Source of the DNA: JBKJVQ01 sp046717125
GTDB taxonomy: Bacteria; Pseudomonadota; Alphaproteobacteria; Rhizobiales; Methyloligellaceae
Length of the DNA: 6,133 nucleotides
Direction: 5' to 3'
Assembly: GCA_046717125.1 (NCBI GenBank)
Contig: JBKJVQ010000192.1
Location: forward strand, 1 to 6,133
The translations under genes and the position numbers were made by a program. The number at the start of each line of letters is the position of its first letter. Positions within the stretch are counted from its first letter, which is position 1. The notes below the pieces were generated by a model, which saw nothing but the letters and a program-made list of their open reading frames with translations, did not search any database and was not told the DNA's origin. Positions 2,560 to 6,133 of this stretch are shown here, piece after piece.

Positions 2560-5519
2560 GCAGGGCCGGCCAGAACCGCCCAGCGGCGCCGTCGGGTGAA
2601 ACGCTGGCGCAGCTTATCGTCGAAAGCTCGACCGACTTCGCCATCATCACAAGTGATCGGTATGGCGTGATTACGAGCTGGAATCCGGGCGCCGAGCATA
2701 TTTTGGGCTGGTCCGAAGACGAAATGGTCGGCAAAGACGGCGGCATCATCTTCACGCTGGAGGATCGCGAGCGCGGCGAACCAAAAAAGGAGATGGAGAC
2801 GGCGCTGCGCGAGGGGCGCGCCGAAGATCGGCGCTGGCACCTGAAAAAGGACGGCTCCCGCTTCTGGGCAAACGGCATCATGATGCCGCTGAGGGACAGC
2901 GATGCGCAGGGCTTTCTCAAAATCCTCCGCGACCAGACAGAGCAGCTTCAAACGGCGCATAACCAGACTCGCCGCCTGGAGCAGATGAAGGCCTTGGCTG
3001 AGGCCGCTCGCACAATTACAGGGGCTGCAGACCTCGCGACCTTGCTCCAGGCCATCACGGAAGCAGCCCGGGACATCATCGGCGCGCATCAGTCGGTTTG
3101 CAGCCTGACGCGGGAGCCGGACTGGAGCCAATCCAAAAACGCAGTCGCGTTTTTAAACAAATACGGCCGCTGGAGCGATATCGCGACCATGCAGGACGAC
3201 CTAGGCATCAATGCCTGTCTCCGCGAGGGCAGCCGAACGGTCCGGATGACGCAAGCAGAGACGGAGGCCCAACTGGGCTGGCGTGGCCTCGGTGAGCACG
3301 CGGTGGAGCGTCCGCCGATGCGCGGCTGTCTCGCGACGGCGCTTGTCGGGAGCGACGGCAGCAATCTTGGGCTTATCCAGCTTTTCGACAAGGTGGATGG
3401 AGAATTCGACGAGGTGGATGAGTCCATCGCGGTTCAGCTCGCACAGTTCGCTGCCTCCGGCGTAGAGCGAACCCAGGCCGAGGAGGAACGCCGGACTGCT
3501 GAGGCCTCGGCGGTTGCGAGCGAGGCCTATATCCGTCTGCTGCTCGACTCGACCACTGAGAGCTTCTACGCGGTCAGCCGGGACGGCACGACGACGCTCT
3601 GCAATGCCGCGTTCCTGAAAATGCTCGACTTCGCGCGCGAGGACGACGCGATCGGCCGGAAGCTCCACGACGTCATCCACCACTCTCGCCCGAACGGGGC
3701 GCACTATCCCAAGGAAGAATGCCCGATCTATCTGTGCGCTCGCGACGGAACGCCGGCGCATGTGACGGACGAGCTGTTCTTTCGTCTGGATGGCACTAGC
3801 TTTCCCGTCGAGTATTGGGCCCATCCGATCGTGCGCGACGGGGAATTGCATGGCGCGATCTGCACCTTCGCGGATGTTTCCCCGCAGCGCGCCGCTCAGG
3901 AGAAGCTGCATGAGACGGCCGAGCGCTACCGGCTGGTGGCGCGGGCCACCAATGACGCGATCTGGGACTGGGACCTTCACACCAACGAGGTGGTCTGGAA
4001 CGAGGCGGTACAGGCACTGTTCGGCCATGCCGAGGCGGTGAACGGCACCAGCGCGGCCTGGTGGCTCGAGCATATTCATCCGGATGACCGTGCGCGCGTC
4101 GAGACGAGCATCCACGCCGTCATCGACGGGACCGGCACGAGCTGGTCCGACGAATATCGGTTTACGAGGGCCGGGGGCTCTTATGCTGACATTCTTGACC
4201 GTGGCACCGTCCTTCGGGACGAGCGCGGCCGGCCGCTGCGGATGATCGGCGCCATGCTCGACCTGACGGAGCGCAAGCGCGCGGAGCAGGTATTGCGCGA
4301 GGTGAATGAGACGCTGGAAAGCCGGGTGGCCGAGGCAATAGCCGAAGGTGAGAAGACGCAGGAGCAGCTTCGCCAAGCGCAGAAGATGGAGGCCGTGGGC
4401 CAGCTCACGGGCGGGATTGCGCACGATTTCAACAATCTGCTAACCGGCGTGATCGGCGCGCTAGACATGATGCAGCGTCGTATCAGCCAAGACAAAACTG
4501 CCGACCTCCAACGCTACACGACGGCGGCCATGTCGGCGGCGAACCGGGCGGCGGCGTTGACCCACCGGTTGCTGGCCTTCTCGCGGCGCCAGACGCTCGA
4601 TCCCAAGGCGGTCAACGCCAACCGGCTCGTTACCGGCATGGAGGATTTGCTCCGGCGCACCATCGGCGAGGCGATCCGGCTAGAGATTGTCACTGCCGGT
4701 GGGTTGTGGCTCACATTGTGCGATCCGCATCAGGTGGAAAACGCGATCCTGAACCTCGCGATCAATGCCCGAGACGCCATGCCCAACGGTGGCGCGCTTA
4801 CAATCGAGACATGTAATGCGCATCTCGACAACGCCTACGCCGCTCTAAGCCGCGACGTGCGACCGGGTCAGTATGTCTGCATCTGCGTGACCGACACCGG
4901 CTCTGGGATGTCGCCAGACGTGATGGCGAAGGCCTTCGACCCGTTCTTCACGACGAAGCCGATCGGCCAAGGCACGGGTTTGGGGCTGTCGATGATTTAC
5001 GGCTTCGCCCGCCAGTCGGAGGGCTACGCAAAAATCTACTCCGAGGTGGGTAAGGGCACGACGATCAAACTCTACCTGCCGCGCCACTATGGAGAGGTGG
5101 AACACGCCGATGAGGAAAAGGGCGCTCTCACGGAGGCCCCCCGCTCGGAACACGGCGAAATTGTGCTGGTGGTGGAGGACGAGACGGTGGTACGCGACCT
5201 CATTGTCGAGGTGCTCGAAGAGCTCGGCTACCGCGCGGTCGAGGCGAAGGACGGCCCTTCCGGCCTTAAACTGCTTCAGTCCGACATGCGGGTTGATCTG
5301 CTTATCACCGACGTCGGATTGCCGGGGCTGAATGGTCGGCAGGTGGCCGATGCCGCGCGCGAGGGGCGCCCCGGCCTCAAGGTGCTGTTCATGACGGGCT
5401 ACGCTGAGAACGCTGCCATCGCCAACGGTTTCCTGGAGCCCGGCATGCAGATGATAACCAAGCCGTTCGCACTCGATGCGCTCGCCAGCCGAATCCGCCA
5501 CATGATCGGGAGCGACTGA
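2556..5519 (+). CDS. Soluble hybrid sensor histidine kinase, PAS-GAF-PAS-PAS-HisKA-HATPase-REC
   Basis: This is a 987-aa cytoplasmic sensor kinase. I place the start at the GTG at 2556, with GGAG (2547-2550) 5 nt upstream and a 4-nt overlap with parD; the frame is open back to a GTG at 2490, but that would bury parD. Domains: PAS 15-128 (STDFAIITSDRYGVITSWNP); GAF 141-305 (VERPPMRGCLATALVGSDG); PAS 323-450, with the YPKEECPI segment typical of one PAS subgroup; PAS_3 453-580 (WWLEHIHPDDR, ending DLTERKRAEQ); coiled coil 575-610; dimerisation domain with phospho-acceptor His623 (GGIAHDFNN); ATPase domain with N box Asn737, DTGSG at 780 and GTGLGLS at 806; receiver 871-985 with Glu874, Asp875, phospho-acceptor Asp919, Thr947 and Lys969. 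All catalytic residues are present, so it should autophosphorylate and pass phosphate to its own REC, then to an unseen HPt or regulator. It has no membrane segments. The signal is unknown; PAS and GAF suggest a small ligand, redox state or light. Confidence 0.93.
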   Translation: MSRAGQNRPAAPSGETLAQLIVESSTDFAIITSDRYGVITSWNPGAEHILGWSEDEMVGKDGGIIFTLEDRERGEPKKEMETALREGRAEDRRWHLKKDGSRFWANGIMMPLRDSDAQGFLKILRDQTEQLQTAHNQTRRLEQMKALAEAARTITGAADLATLLQAITEAARDIIGAHQSVCSLTREPDWSQSKNAVAFLNKYGRWSDIATMQDDLGINACLREGSRTVRMTQAETEAQLGWRGLGEHAVERPPMRGCLATALVGSDGSNLGLIQLFDKVDGEFDEVDESIAVQLAQFAASGVERTQAEEERRTAEASAVASEAYIRLLLDSTTESFYAVSRDGTTTLCNAAFLKMLDFAREDDAIGRKLHDVIHHSRPNGAHYPKEECPIYLCARDGTPAHVTDELFFRLDGTSFPVEYWAHPIVRDGELHGAICTFADVSPQRAAQEKLHETAERYRLVARATNDAIWDWDLHTNEVVWNEAVQALFGHAEAVNGTSAAWWLEHIHPDDRARVETSIHAVIDGTGTSWSDEYRFTRAGGSYADILDRGTVLRDERGRPLRMIGAMLDLTERKRAEQVLREVNETLESRVAEAIAEGEKTQEQLRQAQKMEAVGQLTGGIAHDFNNLLTGVIGALDMMQRRISQDKTADLQRYTTAAMSAANRAAALTHRLLAFSRRQTLDPKAVNANRLVTGMEDLLRRTIGEAIRLEIVTAGGLWLTLCDPHQVENAILNLAINARDAMPNGGALTIETCNAHLDNAYAALSRDVRPGQYVCICVTDTGSGMSPDVMAKAFDPFFTTKPIGQGTGLGLSMIYGFARQSEGYAKIYSEVGKGTTIKLYLPRHYGEVEHADEEKGALTEAPRSEHGEIVLVVEDETVVRDLIVEVLEELGYRAVEAKDGPSGLKLLQSDMRVDLLITDVGLPGLNGRQVADAAREGRPGLKVLFMTGYAENAAIANGFLEPGMQMITKPFALDALASRIRHMIGSD

Positions 5520-5611
5520 TTGCAGAATCGGCTCGGCATGACGCCCGACCTGCACCGCATGACCAAGCCATTTCGCAAGTAAGAAAGCCCCCTTCGCCTT
5601 GAAAGCGCTGG
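5520..5611 (+). other. Possible relic of a receiver-domain C-terminus
   Basis: Directly after the kinase stop and in the same frame, the sequence reads LQNRLGMTPDLHRMTKPFRK then stops. MTKPF matches the ITKPF signature around Lys969 of the kinase receiver. Further on, bases 5592-5630 read FALKALDAICQR, resembling the FALDALASRIR that follows that signature. Removing about 21 bp between two TCGC copies (5574-5577 and 5594-5597) would join them as MTKPFALKALDA. This suggests a decayed second receiver or a partial tandem duplication. The similarity is short and was judged by eye. Confidence 0.3.
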
Positions 5612-5776
5612 ATGCGATCTGCCAACGATAACCGCCGCCCGCCTGACAAACGAGATGGTCTCGTTCATCCCGCATGGATTTGGGCGATGCGGCTCTCGAT
5701 GCTGATTTTCGCGATTGTCCTGATCTTGGCCATCGTGTCGATTGCCAAGGCCGTAACGGCGCACCCGGCAACCTGA
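5612..5776 (+). CDS. Small single-pass membrane protein, 54 aa
   Basis: An ATG at 5612 opens a 54-aa frame ending at TGA 5774-5776. The N-terminus is polar and basic (MRSANDNRRPPDKRDGLVHP), followed by AWIWAMRLSMLIF and a hydrophobic segment MLIFAIVLILAIVSIAKAV at about residues 30-48, with a short tail TAHPAT. The 'ANDNR' opening followed by PP is, as I recall, typical of many small alphaproteobacterial proteins of unknown function. Arg and Lys before the helix predict a cytoplasmic N-terminus by the positive-inside rule. A TGA at 5600 in the same frame excludes an earlier start; internal ATGs at 5687 and 5699 would give shorter proteins lacking the ANDNR part. The ribosome binding site is weak (GAAAGCG). 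It follows the kinase by 92 bp on the same strand and converges on the carbonic anhydrase gene. Function is unknown; a link to the kinase is only positional. Confidence 0.62.
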   Translation: MRSANDNRRPPDKRDGLVHPAWIWAMRLSMLIFAIVLILAIVSIAKAVTAHPAT

Positions 5777-5779
5777 CAA

Positions 5780-5798
5780 GTCGCGCCGAAGCTGCGAC
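5780..5798. terminator. Weak hairpin between convergent genes
   Basis: GTCGC (5780-5784) and GCGAC (5794-5798) can pair around a 9-nt loop in the 35-bp gap between the small membrane protein and the carbonic anhydrase gene. There is no T-run on either side and the stem is only 5 bp. Its position suits a bidirectional terminator, but the sequence support is slight. Confidence 0.15.
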
Positions 5799-5811
5799 GC
5801 CGCCTGAGGTG

Positions 5812-6133
5812 CTATCGACTCTCATTGCCAGCCACGTCGAAGCGCGGCGGCAGATCGAAGAAATCGACCTCCCCGCTTTCCAGTTGATAGTAAGCGCCGA
5901 CAACGACGAGCTTGCCGTCGGATTGCGGGGCGAGCAGCATCGGAGAAGCTTCCTCCCGCAGCTCACGAACCACGCGCCGGACGTTCTGGCGTACTGCGGG
6001 CTCAATGTCTGAGCCTTGCAGATCGCCAACTTCCAAAACAGCGGGAATGATCGGCTGAATCATCTTGCCGATACTGCCGGGAAAACGTGCGTTCTCGCGG
6101 ACCACTGAAACTGCTGCCTGCACTGCGCCGCAC
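5812..6133 (-). CDS. Beta-carbonic anhydrase, C-terminal part (5' end beyond window)
   Basis: The reverse strand is open from the right edge to TAG at 5814-5812, giving 106 aa. It begins CGAVQAAV, matching the 'H..CGA' segment of beta-carbonic anhydrases that carries the last zinc-ligand Cys. It continues with SIGKMIQPIIPAV, then VRQNVRRVVRELREEASPML, and ends with GKLVVVGAYYQLESGEVDFF, the family's closing 'GKL.IVGA.YDL.TG.V' strand. These enzymes interconvert CO2 and bicarbonate with a zinc ion, acting in the cytoplasm or, for some bacterial forms with a leader, the periplasm; the missing N-terminus would decide. The GTG at 6123 is an internal Val codon, because homology continues upstream to the edge. 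A short polar tail (DLPPRFDVAGNESR) follows the fold. The gene converges on the small membrane protein gene and is not part of the kinase unit. Confidence 0.88.
   Translation of the reverse strand, partial: CGAVQAAVSVVRENARFPGSIGKMIQPIIPAVLEVGDLQGSDIEPAVRQNVRRVVRELREEASPMLLAPQSDGKLVVVGAYYQLESGEVDFFDLPPRFDVAGNESR

Noticed and set aside
2505..3131. 208-aa reverse-strand ORF
   Set aside because: It is antisense to parD and the first PAS domain, with no plausible ribosome binding site or family resemblance.
3201..4424. 407-aa reverse-strand ORF
   Set aside because: It lies antisense within the PAS/GAF region of the kinase and has an Arg/Leu/Pro-biased composition without any domain; a long shadow ORF is common opposite GC-rich genes.
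5674..6012. 112-aa forward ORF across the right end
   Set aside because: It is antisense to the well-supported carbonic anhydrase and out of frame with the small membrane protein; composition is not protein-like.
4845..6029. 394-aa reverse-strand ORF
   Set aside because: It is antisense to the ATPase and receiver domains of the kinase and overlaps the carbonic anhydrase on the same strand in a different frame; no recognisable motifs.
1..6133. CRISPR array, tRNA, rRNA, insertion-sequence ends or defence system
   Set aside because: No regularly spaced repeats, no tRNA-like cloverleaf, no transposase or integrase motifs, and no recognisable defence enzyme were seen on either strand.

Overview
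The window is GC-rich DNA with the coding style of an alphaproteobacterium (Hyphomicrobiales or Sphingomonadales type). The evidence is the class-typical PAS/GAF hybrid histidine kinase, an 'ANDNR'-type small membrane protein and a cluster of small accessory proteins seen in this class. Genus cannot be fixed from the sequence. The mixture of orphan regulators, broken genes and small unknown proteins suggests an accessory region (genomic island or plasmid) rather than core chromosome.

Left third (1-1200): a leftward run of small genes of unknown function. In order of transcription these are a 103-aa protein (753-1064), a gene with an RR-containing N-terminus split by an apparent frameshift (pieces 629-742 and 268-615), and an acidic protein that leaves the window at base 1 (start at 271, ATGA overlap). 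They face away from a small ribbon-helix-helix (RHH) regulator gene (1206-1442). The divergent intergenic region carries three copies of TCTCATAC(A/G), two in direct orientation with a 10-bp period and one inverted. They lie across plausible promoters for both directions, so the RHH protein is a good candidate autorepressor and repressor of the leftward genes.

Middle (1443-2373): a poorly coding 260-bp stretch with a further exact copy of the operator core, then an intact 99-aa conserved hypothetical protein (1703-2002). Next comes the 5' remnant of an SRAP/YedK abasic-site-sensor gene (2060 to about 2295), frameshifted near its start and cut off after about 80 residues. A naive ORF caller fuses this remnant to the next gene.

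Right half (2374-5519): a 61-aa ParD-like RHH antitoxin-type protein without a visible ParE toxin. Its stop codon overlaps (GTGA) the start of a 987-aa soluble hybrid histidine kinase (PAS-GAF-PAS-PAS-HisKA-HATPase-REC). Overlap and a Shine-Dalgarno sequence inside parD suggest translational coupling.

Right end (5520-6133): a short stretch resembling a degenerate receiver-domain C-terminus, an overlooked 54-aa single-pass membrane protein (5612-5776), and, convergent to it, the C-terminal half of a beta-carbonic anhydrase that enters from beyond the right edge. The main biological theme is regulation: two unrelated RHH proteins, one beside a repeated operator and one coupled to a large sensor kinase.
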